A model generated the notes under the pieces. That model was not told the DNA's origin, did no database searches, and saw only the letters and a program-made list of their open reading frames with translations. Shown in pieces: positions 51,870-60,873 of a DNA stretch of 64,000 nucleotides. Both the position numbers and the translations under genes were made by a program. The stretch is from the NCBI GenBank assembly GCA_963668325.1, contig OY764222.1, positions 744,001 to 808,000 on the forward strand. Direction: 5' to 3'. The first letter of the stretch is position 1. Each line of letters begins with the position of its first letter. This DNA comes from MPNP01 sp963668325 (GTDB lineage: Bacteria; Pseudomonadota; Alphaproteobacteria; Rhodobacterales; Rhodobacteraceae).

Positions 51870-52562
51870 ATGCACAAAAAATTGAACATGGCGGGGCTTT
51901 CAGAACAGGACTTGGCACATTGGGAAGAATTCTGCCAAACAAACCAGATTACCAAAAAAGAAAACACACGGAAGAAGCGTAATTTACCTAAGATCAAGGC
52001 AGGCAACCAGGTAAAGGATACTCACGATGGAAGCCTTAGTTCAGGTGATTTAGCAGATTGGAATGAGTTCTGTAAAAATAATGATTTGCCTCTGAATTCT
52101 TCGCCCGTTGGTCTGGAAAAGCAGGAAATTGATGACAAACCCCAGAAAAAGCCAAAAAAATATACGGTTCCAGTAAAATCAAGGCCAAAGCCACCGAAAG
52201 CATATACCCCCAGTCAAAATAATATTGATCGGAAAATCCTAAAGAGATTGAATTCCGGTACATTTGATCCTGAACGTACCCTGGATCTTCACGGTATGCT
52301 GAGGGAGGAAGCCTCCCATGAAGTAAAGAGTTTTGTATTTGGGGCTTACAGTGCCGGAAAACGTCTTGTACTGGTTATTCCTGGTAAAGGAACGGATACT
52401 TTTGGGCGTAGGGGGTTTGGTCCTCTAAATCAATTGATACAATCCTTGTTATCCTCACCACCAACGTCCCAGTATATACTCCATTATCAAACAGCTCACC
52501 GAAATCATGGCGGTAGTGGGGCTTATTATATATACCTGAAGAGAAACAAAACCCTGAGATAA
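51870..52562 (+). CDS. Smr-domain protein with a repeated N-terminal motif
   Basis: 230 residues. The C-terminal Smr domain (about 130-228) has the DLHGM motif and VIPGKGTDTFGRRGFG, typical of Smr/MutS2-type nucleases or RNA-binding proteins. The N-terminal segment has the family's short LSxxDLAxW motif twice: LSEQDLAHWEEFCQTNQI (10-27) and LSSGDLADWNEFCKNNDL (56-73), separated by a basic linker. It follows the Tim44-domain gene by 38 bases; the mltA gene often found between them is absent. Confidence 0.88.
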   Translation: MHKKLNMAGLSEQDLAHWEEFCQTNQITKKENTRKKRNLPKIKAGNQVKDTHDGSLSSGDLADWNEFCKNNDLPLNSSPVGLEKQEIDDKPQKKPKKYTVPVKSRPKPPKAYTPSQNNIDRKILKRLNSGTFDPERTLDLHGMLREEASHEVKSFVFGAYSAGKRLVLVIPGKGTDTFGRRGFGPLNQLIQSLLSSPPTSQYILHYQTAHRNHGGSGAYYIYLKRNKTLR

Positions 52563-52593
52563 TTTGCCAGCAAAACGAGAATATCCATCTGGC

Positions 52594-53445
52594 TTATTCA
52601 GAAACTATGAAAATCCGATATTTTTCCTTGGCAAACTGAGCTCCGGCAATTTTCCCAGTACGATAACTTCCACCATCCAAGTTTATTTTCCCATCATGAA
52701 AATACATTAATGATGGATCAAATCCGGGAACAGTCATCCCGGGATACGTGTGTCCGTGCACAGGAATTAGGCCAGAGCGCTTAAAAGGGCTGAACAGGAA
52801 CTCACCCCTTATCCAGGACCAATGGTCCTCACATAAACAGTCCCATGGTTCAGCCAATGCTTCCTCAACACTCAGTTTGGGATTTATACCAGCATGTACA
52901 AAAAGTAGGGATCCTATCATTTTATGGCTCAATAATGAATCCAAAAAGGCAACTCGCTCTGAGCCAAGAGCAACGGACAGGATTTGAGCAAAATCTTTGA
53001 TGCTTTTGTACTCCATATCCAAAGGATCCAAATCCAATTCACTAAGGGTAGTATCAGACCCATTCCATGACCAGATTTCTTTAGCTTGGGTGTACTTGTT
53101 TCCAGGTATATACCGGGTGAATTCCGTCATTCTTTTGCCGGTAAGTGAAAGTCGCATCAATTGCTCATGATTTCCCATCAGGGTAAATGTTTCGGTAAAC
53201 CCAAAATCTTTGGTCCTCCTCATTAGGTCCAGTGCTCCTATGGAGTTGGGACCACGATCAATTAAATCACCAAGTGAGATTAAAATTGAATGGTTATTCG
53301 GACCCCTGACCTCGGAAAATACCTCAAGCATTTTTTCGAGATGAGAACAATAGCCGTGAACATCCCCCACGGCAAAAATTTCCAACTCTTCATGTAGCCC
53401 TGTTGGCAAGGGTAACCAATCTGATTGAAAATATAATTTTGGCAT
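52594..53445 (-). CDS. PP2A-type metallophosphoesterase
   Basis: Calcineurin-like phosphoesterase of 283 residues from the ATG at 53445 (AGGAG nine bases upstream). All phosphatase motifs are present: GDVHG, GDLIDRG, GNHE, VHAG and HGHTYPG. Members dephosphorylate Ser/Thr residues or act on Ap4A-like nucleotides; the substrate is not predictable from sequence. Located downstream of infB on the same strand. Confidence 0.85.
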   Translation of the reverse strand: MPKLYFQSDWLPLPTGLHEELEIFAVGDVHGYCSHLEKMLEVFSEVRGPNNHSILISLGDLIDRGPNSIGALDLMRRTKDFGFTETFTLMGNHEQLMRLSLTGKRMTEFTRYIPGNKYTQAKEIWSWNGSDTTLSELDLDPLDMEYKSIKDFAQILSVALGSERVAFLDSLLSHKMIGSLLFVHAGINPKLSVEEALAEPWDCLCEDHWSWIRGEFLFSPFKRSGLIPVHGHTYPGMTVPGFDPSLMYFHDGKINLDGGSYRTGKIAGAQFAKEKYRIFIVSE

Positions 53446-53509
53446 CAGCCAATACTCCTGGTTTGAGGGGATAGGCAATGCCTGATGTTACTCAGGCGAA
53501 TGGAAACTG

Positions 53510-55966
53510 CTAGGAGAGGGTTTGCTGGATTTCTTCCTGCTCAAATACCTCGATGTAATCACCCTTCTTGAGATTGGAATAGTTCTCAAATGCCATACCG
53601 CATTCCAAGCCGGTTTCGACCTCGTCAACCTCATTTTGGAATCTTTTCAGAGTTTTTAGTTTGCCTTCATGGATAACAACATTATCCCTAAGCAGACGTA
53701 CCCCTGATGACCGCCTGACGATACCCTCAGTTACCTTGCATCCAGCTACCTGACCAACCCCGGTAATTTTGAACGTTTCCAGAATTTCGGCATTGCCAAG
53801 GAAATTTTCCTTGATTTGCACATCAAGTAAACCGGAAGCCATCGCTTTGACATCATCAACGAGCCGATAAATTATTGAATAGTAACGTAATTCAATATCC
53901 TTTTGTGAGGCCGCAGCACGTGCTGAAGGCGTTGCCCGAACATTAAATCCAATGATGTGGGCACCGGAGGAGCTGGCCAAGGATACATCTGTTTCAGTGA
54001 TTGCTCCAACTCCAAAGTGAAGGACCCTGACCTGTACTTCCTCGTTACCGATCTTGGCGAGCGCCTGGTTTATGGCTTCCGCTGACCCCTGTACATCGGT
54101 CTTTACGACAAGCTGCAAATCCTTGGTAGGTTTCTTTTCACCCAAACTCATCAGACTTTCCAAACTCAGGACTGCTCCTGCTGAGGAGATTATGTTCCGG
54201 TTTGTGCTTCTTCTATATTCAGAAATTTCCCTTGCTTGTGATTCATTGTCAACCACGTTAAGCGTATCACCTGCCTGCGGGGTACCGTTCAGTCCCAGTA
54301 CTTCTACTGGCACAGATGGGCCGGCGGAATTGATCCTTTTGTCTTGGTCACTAATCAGAGCCCTTACTTTACCCCATTGCTCGCCAACAACGAAAATATC
54401 ACCCCTCTTCAAGGTTCCTTTTTGAATCAGAACTGTTGCAACGGGCCCTCTTCCGACATCCAGCTTGGCTTCAATCACCGTTCCCGAAGCAGATCTATTG
54501 GGATTGGATTTTAATTCCATCAGTTCTGACTGAAGCGATATGGCTTTCAGAAGGTCGTTAATTCCATCCCCCTTAATGGCCGAAATCTCGACATCAAGAA
54601 CATCGCCAGAATGCTTTTCTACGACAACACCATGTTGCAGGAGCTGGTTTCGGACATTATCCGGATCTGAATTGGGTAGATCACACTTGTTGATGGCAAC
54701 AATCAATGGTGCATCGGCTGCTTTGGCGTGATTAATTGCTTCAATCGTTTGGGGCATGACAGAATCATCGGCTGCTACAACCAAGATGACAATATCGGTT
54801 ACATTAGCTCCCCTTTCACGCATTGAGGTAAATGCAGCGTGGCCGGGTGTATCAAGAAAGGTCAGGGTTTCACCTTCTGTGTTCTTGACCTGGTACGCTC
54901 CTATATGCTGGGTAATTCCACCATCTTCGCCAGAAGCCACGCTGGCTTTTCTGATGGTATCCAGTAATGTGGTTTTGCCGTGGTCCACATGCCCCATGAC
55001 TGTAACCACAGGGTTCCTAGGCTTAAGATCCTTGGGATCGTCCGCAATTGCGTCAATTGCATCCTCAACATCTGCATCGGAAACCCTGACTACTTTATGG
55101 CCAAATTCCTCAATGATTATCTCGGCCGTGTCGGCATCAATCATTTGGTTTTGGGTTGCCATGACGCCATATTTCATGAGAGCCTTGATGACATCTGCAA
55201 CTCTTTGGGTCATCCGGTTGGCAAGTTCCTGAACCATAATCGTTTCAGGTAATTGGACCTCTCTTACAATTTTCTCCCTGACAGGTTCTGCAACTTGTGC
55301 CTTACGCTTTTTTCTTTCTTCTCTTCGCCGGAATGCAGCCTGCGAGGGTTGATGTTCAAGATCTTCCGCTTCACGGAATGCAGTGTTAACATTTACCTTG
55401 ACTTCCCGTCGCTTTTCAGAAATTCGACCCCTGTCTTCCTCGGGACCCTTCTCCTTGACTCGCTTCTTCTTTCTTGCTTCTTGAACTGTTTTGGGGTCGT
55501 CCTCTACCGGTTTTTGAAGAGCCTTTTTCTTTTCTTCCTGTAATCTTTGTTCCTCCAGCTTGCGCTGAATCTCTTGTTGCTCCTTCCGTTCTTTCTCCCT
55601 TTGCAGATGATCCCGGTGGGCCTGAGCTTTTTTTTCCCTTTCCTCATTCAATATGCGGCGTTGTTCGGCTTGGGATTCACTTTCAGCCTCATCCTTGACC
55701 TGTGCTTTCTTGACAGCTTCGGCCCTACGTAACAATTCTTCTGTGTCGTGTATAATCGCAGAGGTTGGAGGACCTTTTTTCTCCTTAACCTGGGGGGGCC
55801 TTCTGCGTGGTGGAGGAGTTTGGGCCGCTTGGGGTTTACGTGCAATCCCCGTTGAAGGCAAAACCACAATTTCCTTTTGGCTCTTTCCACGGGATGGAAC
55901 AAAGCTTTTCCTTGTCGGACCCCCGGGTCGGGGGGTAGATTTTAACGAAAGAGTATTAGTGCCCAT
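53510..55966 (-). CDS. infB: Translation initiation factor IF-2
   Basis: 818-residue GTPase that places fMet-tRNA on the 30S subunit and joins subunits. A long charged N-terminal region (Arg, Lys, Glu-rich, about 60-240) precedes the IF2 N domain and the G domain with VTVMGHVDHGKTTLLD, DTPGHAAF and NKCD, then domain II, III and the C-terminal initiator-tRNA domain. Last gene of rimP-nusA-ylxR-infB; rbfA-truB, normally next, lie elsewhere in this window. Confidence 0.97.
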   Translation of the reverse strand: MGTNTLSLKSTPRPGGPTRKSFVPSRGKSQKEIVVLPSTGIARKPQAAQTPPPRRRPPQVKEKKGPPTSAIIHDTEELLRRAEAVKKAQVKDEAESESQAEQRRILNEEREKKAQAHRDHLQREKERKEQQEIQRKLEEQRLQEEKKKALQKPVEDDPKTVQEARKKKRVKEKGPEEDRGRISEKRREVKVNVNTAFREAEDLEHQPSQAAFRRREERKKRKAQVAEPVREKIVREVQLPETIMVQELANRMTQRVADVIKALMKYGVMATQNQMIDADTAEIIIEEFGHKVVRVSDADVEDAIDAIADDPKDLKPRNPVVTVMGHVDHGKTTLLDTIRKASVASGEDGGITQHIGAYQVKNTEGETLTFLDTPGHAAFTSMRERGANVTDIVILVVAADDSVMPQTIEAINHAKAADAPLIVAINKCDLPNSDPDNVRNQLLQHGVVVEKHSGDVLDVEISAIKGDGINDLLKAISLQSELMELKSNPNRSASGTVIEAKLDVGRGPVATVLIQKGTLKRGDIFVVGEQWGKVRALISDQDKRINSAGPSVPVEVLGLNGTPQAGDTLNVVDNESQAREISEYRRSTNRNIISSAGAVLSLESLMSLGEKKPTKDLQLVVKTDVQGSAEAINQALAKIGNEEVQVRVLHFGVGAITETDVSLASSSGAHIIGFNVRATPSARAAASQKDIELRYYSIIYRLVDDVKAMASGLLDVQIKENFLGNAEILETFKITGVGQVAGCKVTEGIVRRSSGVRLLRDNVVIHEGKLKTLKRFQNEVDEVETGLECGMAFENYSNLKKGDYIEVFEQEEIQQTLS

Positions 55967-55992
55967 TAAATAAAATACCTATACTTTCAAAA

Positions 55993-56619
55993 TTAAGTTG
56001 CCACATCTGGCAATGCGGTTTGAAAACCTTCCATCCCTCGGATACGTTCAAGCTTTTGTGCGGTTAAAGAAATTTTTTGAGCCAGTGGCCCATTCTTTAC
56101 TCCCACGTAAATTACTGATTCCCTACCGAATACTTTGCCGAGTTCTGCTGAAGATAAACATCTGTGGTGTTTACATGAAACACCCCTTGGTATTATTTTT
56201 TGGCCTTGGCGGTCGGAACCGTCCAATGCCTGTACCAAAACGGTTATTGTTTTGTCACTAACTCCTCGCCGAACTCTTTCAAACCCTGTTACAACAACAC
56301 CGGATTTGCGTCCCAGAGAAAGTATTCCGGTTAGATAATCAATTAATTTAGTTTCTACCGTATACAGAAAATCTGCTGTAATTTCAACATTTCTTCGAGC
56401 TGCCCTGGAAAAGTAATTTCCTGCAGCTGCTTTTTCCAGCGTGTTTCGGTCGGGTGATACCCACATCCCACGCCCAGGTAATTTTCGATTAATGTCCAGA
56501 ACAACGACTCCCTTTGGATCCAAGGTGAATTTCAACAACTCCTCTTGATCAAGCTTTTCCCCAGTTACCACACACCGTCTGATACGAATATCATGTTTCT
56601 TCGACTTCCCCCTGGTCAC
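55993..56619 (-). CDS. YlxR/DUF448 protein with L7Ae-like domain
   Basis: About 208 residues. The N-terminal YlxR domain has RRCVVTGEK and the conserved PGRGMWVSPDRNTLEKA; the C-terminal half (about 95-190) resembles the L7Ae/L30e fold (SGVVVTGFERVRRGVSDKTI). YlxR binds RNA and sits between nusA and infB in many bacteria. I prefer the GTG at 56619, with GGAG seven bases upstream; an ATG at 56637 is also in frame. Both overlap the nusA end. Confidence 0.9.
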   Translation of the reverse strand: MTRGKSKKHDIRIRRCVVTGEKLDQEELLKFTLDPKGVVVLDINRKLPGRGMWVSPDRNTLEKAAAGNYFSRAARRNVEITADFLYTVETKLIDYLTGILSLGRKSGVVVTGFERVRRGVSDKTITVLVQALDGSDRQGQKIIPRGVSCKHHRCLSSAELGKVFGRESVIYVGVKNGPLAQKISLTAQKLERIRGMEGFQTALPDVAT

Positions 56620-58225
56620 CTTCCATCTCCGTATCATCTTTTTCAGCGTAAATAGCCTGAATGTCCTCGGGTTTCATCAACCCTATACTTACCCGGGCAG
56701 AAATAATCAGATATTGGGCATCCTCGGCATTAATGTTGAATTCTTCCAAAAGTCCGCTTTCCCATACCTGTTTGCCATTGATTTCCGTATAGCCTCCAGA
56801 TAATTCCCAATCTGCCAGAGTTGCAAATTCTTCCAGGGTAATGATTTCATTTTTGGCCAGTTCAAGTAACATTTTCGGGGTTAATCCCTCAAACGCCGCC
56901 AAATCATCTTTCAAACCATATCTTCTAGCTTCGGCGAGAAACTCCTCATTCTCCTTTTCTACATACTTCTTGGCTCTGTTTTGCAATTCAACGGCAATAT
57001 CTTCATCTATGCCATTTAGCGTCAGTATTTCCTCAAGGGTACATTCAGCAAGGTAATCTATCGAGTCAAATCCTTCTGTTACCAAATGGTGTGCGAAGGT
57101 CTCGTCTACGTCGATGGCTTCCATAAATAGCTTCTGTCGTTGGTTGATGATTTCCTGTCTTTGTTCTCGCTCGTAGGATTCAGTAACAATTTCAATATCC
57201 AGACCGGTCAGACTCCGAGCTAATCGAACATTCTGACCTCGTCGACCGATGGCAAGAGAAAGTTGATCATCCGGAACAACTATAGTCGTTGGATTGCCCT
57301 GCTCATCCAATATCCCCTTTGATACCTTGGCAGGCTGGAGGGCGTAAGTCACGAATTCAAAGGCATTTTCTGTCCAAGGGATAACATCAACTCTTTCCCC
57401 CTGAAGCTCATTGACAACAGTTTGAACCCTTGATCCCCTCATACCAACACAAGCACCCACTGGATCAATACTGGCATCGAAGGAAACAACCGCTATTTTG
57501 GCTCGAGAGCCGGGGTCTCTGGCAATACATTTGATATCAATAGTTCCATCGTAAAACTCTGGAACCTCACTGCGGAAGAGTTCCCGCATAAATTCATTTG
57601 CTGTTCTGGATAATTTAACCTGAGGGCCACGGGTTTCTCTGGTTACATCCATTACATAGGCCCTGATTCGGGTACCTTTTTCGGGGCTTTCATGACTGAT
57701 TTTCTGGGTACGATGAATCATCGTTTCACCTATGGTTAATTCAACGATTATATTCCCCTGCTCAACCCCTTTGACAGTCCCGACAATTATTTGTCCTTTC
57801 TGGTCCTTGAATTCCTCGTACTGTTTTTCCATCTCGGCTTCACGAACCTTGCGATGAATAACCTGCTTGGCGACCTGAATATTAATCCGGTCCAACTCAT
57901 CAACCCCAACCGGTGGCAATTCTTCGACAATTTCACTGCCCAGTTGTAAATCTGGATCAATTTTCTGGGCATCTTCCAAGGTGAGCTCAGTTGACATGTT
58001 TTCAACTTCCTCCACCACGGTCCGAACTCTTTGCAGAGTTAAGTCGCCTGTTTCCTTATTGTATCTGGCCCGAATATCTAGTTCTGAACCATATCGCATC
58101 CTGGCTGCCTTGGCCATGGACTCTTCCATGGCTTCAAGAACAATTCCTTGATCAATGTTTTTTTCCTGGGCCACGGACTCGGCCATTTGAAGTAATTCAA
58201 ACCTATTTGCACTGGTAAGGTTCAT
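56591..58225 (-). CDS. nusA: Transcription termination/antitermination factor NusA
   Basis: 544 residues. N-terminal RNA polymerase-binding domain, S1 domain (VGTVKGVEQGNIIVEL), two KH domains (GACVGMRGSRVQTVVNEL and LAIGRRGQNVRLARSL), and C-terminal helix-hairpin-helix AR-like repeats with an acidic end. Regulates pausing and termination and couples to translation. Its order after rimP is universal. Confidence 0.97.
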   Translation of the reverse strand: MNLTSANRFELLQMAESVAQEKNIDQGIVLEAMEESMAKAARMRYGSELDIRARYNKETGDLTLQRVRTVVEEVENMSTELTLEDAQKIDPDLQLGSEIVEELPPVGVDELDRINIQVAKQVIHRKVREAEMEKQYEEFKDQKGQIIVGTVKGVEQGNIIVELTIGETMIHRTQKISHESPEKGTRIRAYVMDVTRETRGPQVKLSRTANEFMRELFRSEVPEFYDGTIDIKCIARDPGSRAKIAVVSFDASIDPVGACVGMRGSRVQTVVNELQGERVDVIPWTENAFEFVTYALQPAKVSKGILDEQGNPTTIVVPDDQLSLAIGRRGQNVRLARSLTGLDIEIVTESYEREQRQEIINQRQKLFMEAIDVDETFAHHLVTEGFDSIDYLAECTLEEILTLNGIDEDIAVELQNRAKKYVEKENEEFLAEARRYGLKDDLAAFEGLTPKMLLELAKNEIITLEEFATLADWELSGGYTEINGKQVWESGLLEEFNINAEDAQYLIISARVSIGLMKPEDIQAIYAEKDDTEMEGDQGEVEET

Positions 58226-58273
58226 ATTTTTTCTCCAGCATAACTTGGAATAATCTCATAAAAATTTGGTTAA

Positions 58274-58789
58274 TTAATCGGATAATACCCGCTCCTCCTG
58301 GTGGCGGTTCAATAGCTTTTCTGACAATACAAGACTGGCTTTAGCAATTTGCGAAAATTGAACATAAACCATCTCCGGGAAAGTATCCATAACGATGATA
58401 GACCCCCTGGTGGGGTGGATAATTCCCTTAAATCGTCGTTGACCATCCATAGGTTGGTTTAATTCTACCTTGGCCTTGTATCCCACCCATTGTTCAAAAT
58501 GCTCCAGTTTGGTAAGTGGACGGTCAATTCCAGGTGATGACACTTCCAAAGAATATTTGTCACTGATCGAATCTTCAACATCAAGAATTGGGGACAATGC
58601 ATTGGATAAATCAGTACAATCACCGACAGTCATGGTTCCATCAGGTCGTTCAGCCATGATCTGAAGCGTTTTATTAGTACTGCCGTAGAACCGCAATCTG
58701 ATTAACTCAAATCCCATCATGGAAATTTCAGGTTCAAGTATCTTCTGAAGCTGTTTTTCCTTGAAAGATAGGGCTACCAAGTCTCGCAT
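58274..58789 (-). CDS. rimP: Ribosome maturation factor RimP
   Basis: 171 residues from the ATG at 58789 (30S assembly, binds uS12). Conserved LEPEISMMGFELIRLRFYG, NALSPILDVEDSISDKYSLEVSSPGIDRPL and the C-terminal SH3-like part. An upstream start at 58879 would place a perfect GC hairpin with a T-tract inside the coding sequence, so I reject it. First gene of the nusA-infB operon. Confidence 0.93.
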   Translation of the reverse strand: MRDLVALSFKEKQLQKILEPEISMMGFELIRLRFYGSTNKTLQIMAERPDGTMTVGDCTDLSNALSPILDVEDSISDKYSLEVSSPGIDRPLTKLEHFEQWVGYKAKVELNQPMDGQRRFKGIIHPTRGSIIVMDTFPEMVYVQFSQIAKASLVLSEKLLNRHQEERVLSD

Positions 58790-58806
58790 AGATGATTTAT
58801 TACCAA

Positions 58807-58833
58807 ATAAAAAAAACAGGCCAGCGGCCTGCC
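58807..58833 (-). terminator. Intrinsic terminator or attenuator just upstream of rimP
   Basis: On the minus strand CAGGCC-GCT-GGCCTG (58831-58817) is followed by an unbroken run of eight T residues. It ends 18 bases before the rimP ATG. There is no gene upstream on this strand for 780 bases, so either it ends a short leader transcript (attenuation of rimP-infB) or a small RNA. Confidence 0.7.
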
Positions 58834-59611
58834 TTATTGTCAAAAATAGTGATTCAGTTTTCGGAACCACCGCTGTCAAGATTATTCTAATACCCTTCTT
58901 AAAAATTTCAAGACCAAGGTGCTCGTTCAGGTCAAAAACTTTTATGTAATACGCCTCGACTTTAAGATTTCAGATCAAGATGACCCAGAATTTTGCCCTA
59001 GATATTGTTGCCAGTAAGATTAGCAAGAATGAAACTGAAAAAATGTTGGATCATCGATTCGTGGCACGGATGGGAAACTACTTCACAAAAACAGCCAAGT
59101 GACGTCAACGCGTTATATTTATTGTGCCATCACCATTCTTTGTATCATCCCATACAACGTAACTTGAGAAGGCTTAAACCTGGCGGATGGCTTTTTTAAA
59201 TGACTGATTATGAGTAAGGCTGAAGAAGCGTTGAATATAAAGTCTAAAGACAATTACCAAAACTGGAAAACCATCCAGGTTGAGGAAACTATTCGAAAAT
59301 ACTTTGCATTTAATATTTGGTTGGAATGCTCTCCATTTTTTATGTCCTTGGTGTCCCATCATTCGAGACTATGAAAGTATCACCAACAGACATCAATTGA
59401 ATTGAAAAATTCATCCAGATTGATGAAATATTTCCTAGATACTTAAATTGGGACTTCATTTTTAGGGAAATAATATTAGAAATTTTTGAGATTTGAAACT
59501 TACTTGAATACTTTCACAGTCTCCAACGGGCGGGATCGCCCGTTACATTCTGGGACCAGATGGCCGTGCTGGCTTTGCTTTCGGTGGGTCTTTCTTGGAT
59601 GGTGGGGATGG
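58834..59611. other. Intergenic region between rimP and the MNT/HEPN module
   Basis: About 780 bases. The minus strand near 58880 has TTGACA at an appropriate distance to start a leader ending at the terminator. The plus strand has a 40-codon frame (58980-59102) and a short methyltransferase-like tail in the second frame (LKPGGWLF before 59199), which may be remnants of a decayed gene. A perfect 8-bp stem AACGGGCG with CGCCCGTT lies at 59525-59544 next to a change to GC-rich DNA. No tRNA or rRNA gene is seen. Confidence 0.4.
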
Positions 59612-59962
59612 CTAGGCCGATTCAAGTTCGGCCATGAGATCCCGAACAGTTGCATGGAGTTCTGGTAAATTGTTCTTGACGGTGTTCCAGACAATATCAG
59701 TATCTACTTTATGATAGTGGTGGGTCAGAATAATTCGTAAGCCGATGATGTTGGCAAGATTGGGAACTCGTTCGGCCAGGGCCGGATCATGGTGAGAAAG
59801 ACGATTCAGCGCGGTCCCGATTATTTCGAAATTACGTTCAACTGCCTGCCGGGTCTCAATGGCAGCAAGTCACCCCTCAAGGTCCATATTGGCAGTATAT
59901 TGCGTTATCAGCTCACAAGCGGTGGTAATATCCTGGAGCAAAGCCAGCGATTTATGATTCAA
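59612..59962 (-). pseudogene. HEPN (DUF86) toxin gene with a premature stop
   Basis: Starts at TTG with GGGAGG six bases upstream. The translation is a DUF86/HEPN protein: QDITTACELITQYTANMDLEG, then a TGA stop at 59872-59870, then in the same frame LAAIETRQAVERNFEIIGTA and GLRIILTHHYHKVDTDIVWN to a TAG at 59614. The RNase-type R-x4-H motif (RIILTH) is retained, with Ile where Asn is usual. The stop falls at codon 31 of about 116. It overlaps the MNT gene by 11 bases. HEPN partners of MNT genes are ribonuclease toxins; this one should be inactive. Confidence 0.8.
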
Positions 59963-60263
59963 AGACGACCTCCCGGTCTTCATCAATTGATGCAATGCGA
60001 TAGGGGTTTTGGATGGTACCATCCCGGGTGAGATCAACCTTCCGGCCGAGCACCCCTTGCAAGTCATCTTGCAGGTCCAGAAAGCGTTCCAGCAACCTTG
60101 ATACCAGCGGTGGCTGGAACTCCACCAGGAAATCAACATCACTCCTGGCCGGATCAAAATCCGTCGCCCGGGCCGCCGAGCCGAACACCTCCAGGCGGCG
60201 TACATCATACCGCCGACAGATCCTGGCGATCTCCTGTTTTTTTTCAGCTATGATCCTGTGCAT
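59952..60263 (-). CDS. MNT-type nucleotidyltransferase antitoxin
   Basis: 103 residues: minimal nucleotidyltransferase with VFGSAARATDFDPARSDVDF, giving the GSxAR and paired Asp metal-site pattern, and a following Asp in GRKVDLTRDG. MNT proteins of HEPN-MNT pairs neutralise the HEPN toxin by AMPylation. The reading frame is intact although the partner is broken. The sequence is clearly more GC-rich than the surrounding genes, which suggests a transferred module. Confidence 0.88.
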   Translation of the reverse strand: MHRIIAEKKQEIARICRRYDVRRLEVFGSAARATDFDPARSDVDFLVEFQPPLVSRLLERFLDLQDDLQGVLGRKVDLTRDGTIQNPYRIASIDEDREVVFES

Positions 60264-60873
60264 TGTCTTTCATCCTGCCACTCTGTCCGGTCAACTGGTC
60301 ACAATATAATATTCCAGGCATTTTTTGGCAAGAGAAATCCCCTGCCGTTGGCAAGGGGGACACCCCCACACCCCCAGCCGGGAAATAATAAAAATCTCTT
60401 GGTTATTGCGGCAGCTTCAGACAATCACCCGCCCGGTAGGGATTCTCCTTGCTCAGATTGTTCAGGCTGGCTGTTGTTTTTTTAATTAAATCAATAAGGA
60501 AGTCAAAAAAAGAAAAGTCATTCTCTTACCCTTAAAGAGAGGAAAATTGAGAGCATGGAAGATCGCTTGATTGATCAGGAACAACGATTGAAGGATCTCG
60601 AAGCTCACCTCCCAGAAAATACACCTTTTGCAACTGGTTCAGGATCCGGAAGTGAAAATTTGCCTATGGACCGAGTGTAGCGAGTTAATTCCCCTAGTTG
60701 TATTATATCCACAAGACGATTTATTTGGGGAATCGATCAATGCAGCAGTAGAGAGCAGACTACGAGGAGCCCGTTTCTTTGGATAAAAGTGGGAAATAGT
60801 ACCTAGAAGCTTATATTAACTTGGTACATTTCCAATCAGGGATAAAATCCAAGGGATAGCTAACGGATAATCA
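60264..60873. other. Region upstream of the MNT gene and before the DUF1801 gene
   Basis: About 610 bases. Up to about 60480 the DNA is GC-rich and holds a hairpin CCCCTGCC with GGCAAGGGG and short repeats of CACCCCC, probably belonging to the transferred MNT/HEPN module. After 60480 it returns to host-like AT-rich sequence with one short frame (60555-60680). No RNA gene is recognised. Confidence 0.4.
60555..60680 (+). CDS. Possible 41-residue coiled-coil peptide
   Basis: ATG frame reading EDRLIDQEQRLKDLEAHLPE and ending in a Gly/Ser-rich tail. The first half has heptad-like spacing of hydrophobic residues. AGAGGA lies 11 bases before the ATG, which is rather far. No family is recognised; it could be a chance frame or the start of a lost gene. 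Confidence 0.22.
   Translation: MEDRLIDQEQRLKDLEAHLPENTPFATGSGSGSENLPMDRV

Noticed and set aside
54756..55232. 158-residue plus-strand ORF opposite infB
   Set aside because: Antisense shadow of the IF-2 G domain with Ser/Ala-rich composition.
58790..58879. A 30-residue longer RimP start (58879)
   Set aside because: It would run through a perfect GC stem with an eight-T tract and adds residues that do not occur in RimP; the ATG at 58789 fits the family.
59005..59199. A 64-residue plus-strand ORF ending LKPGGWLF as a methyltransferase
   Set aside because: Only the last few residues resemble a methyltransferase; there is no SAM motif and no ribosome binding site. It is mentioned only as a possible remnant.
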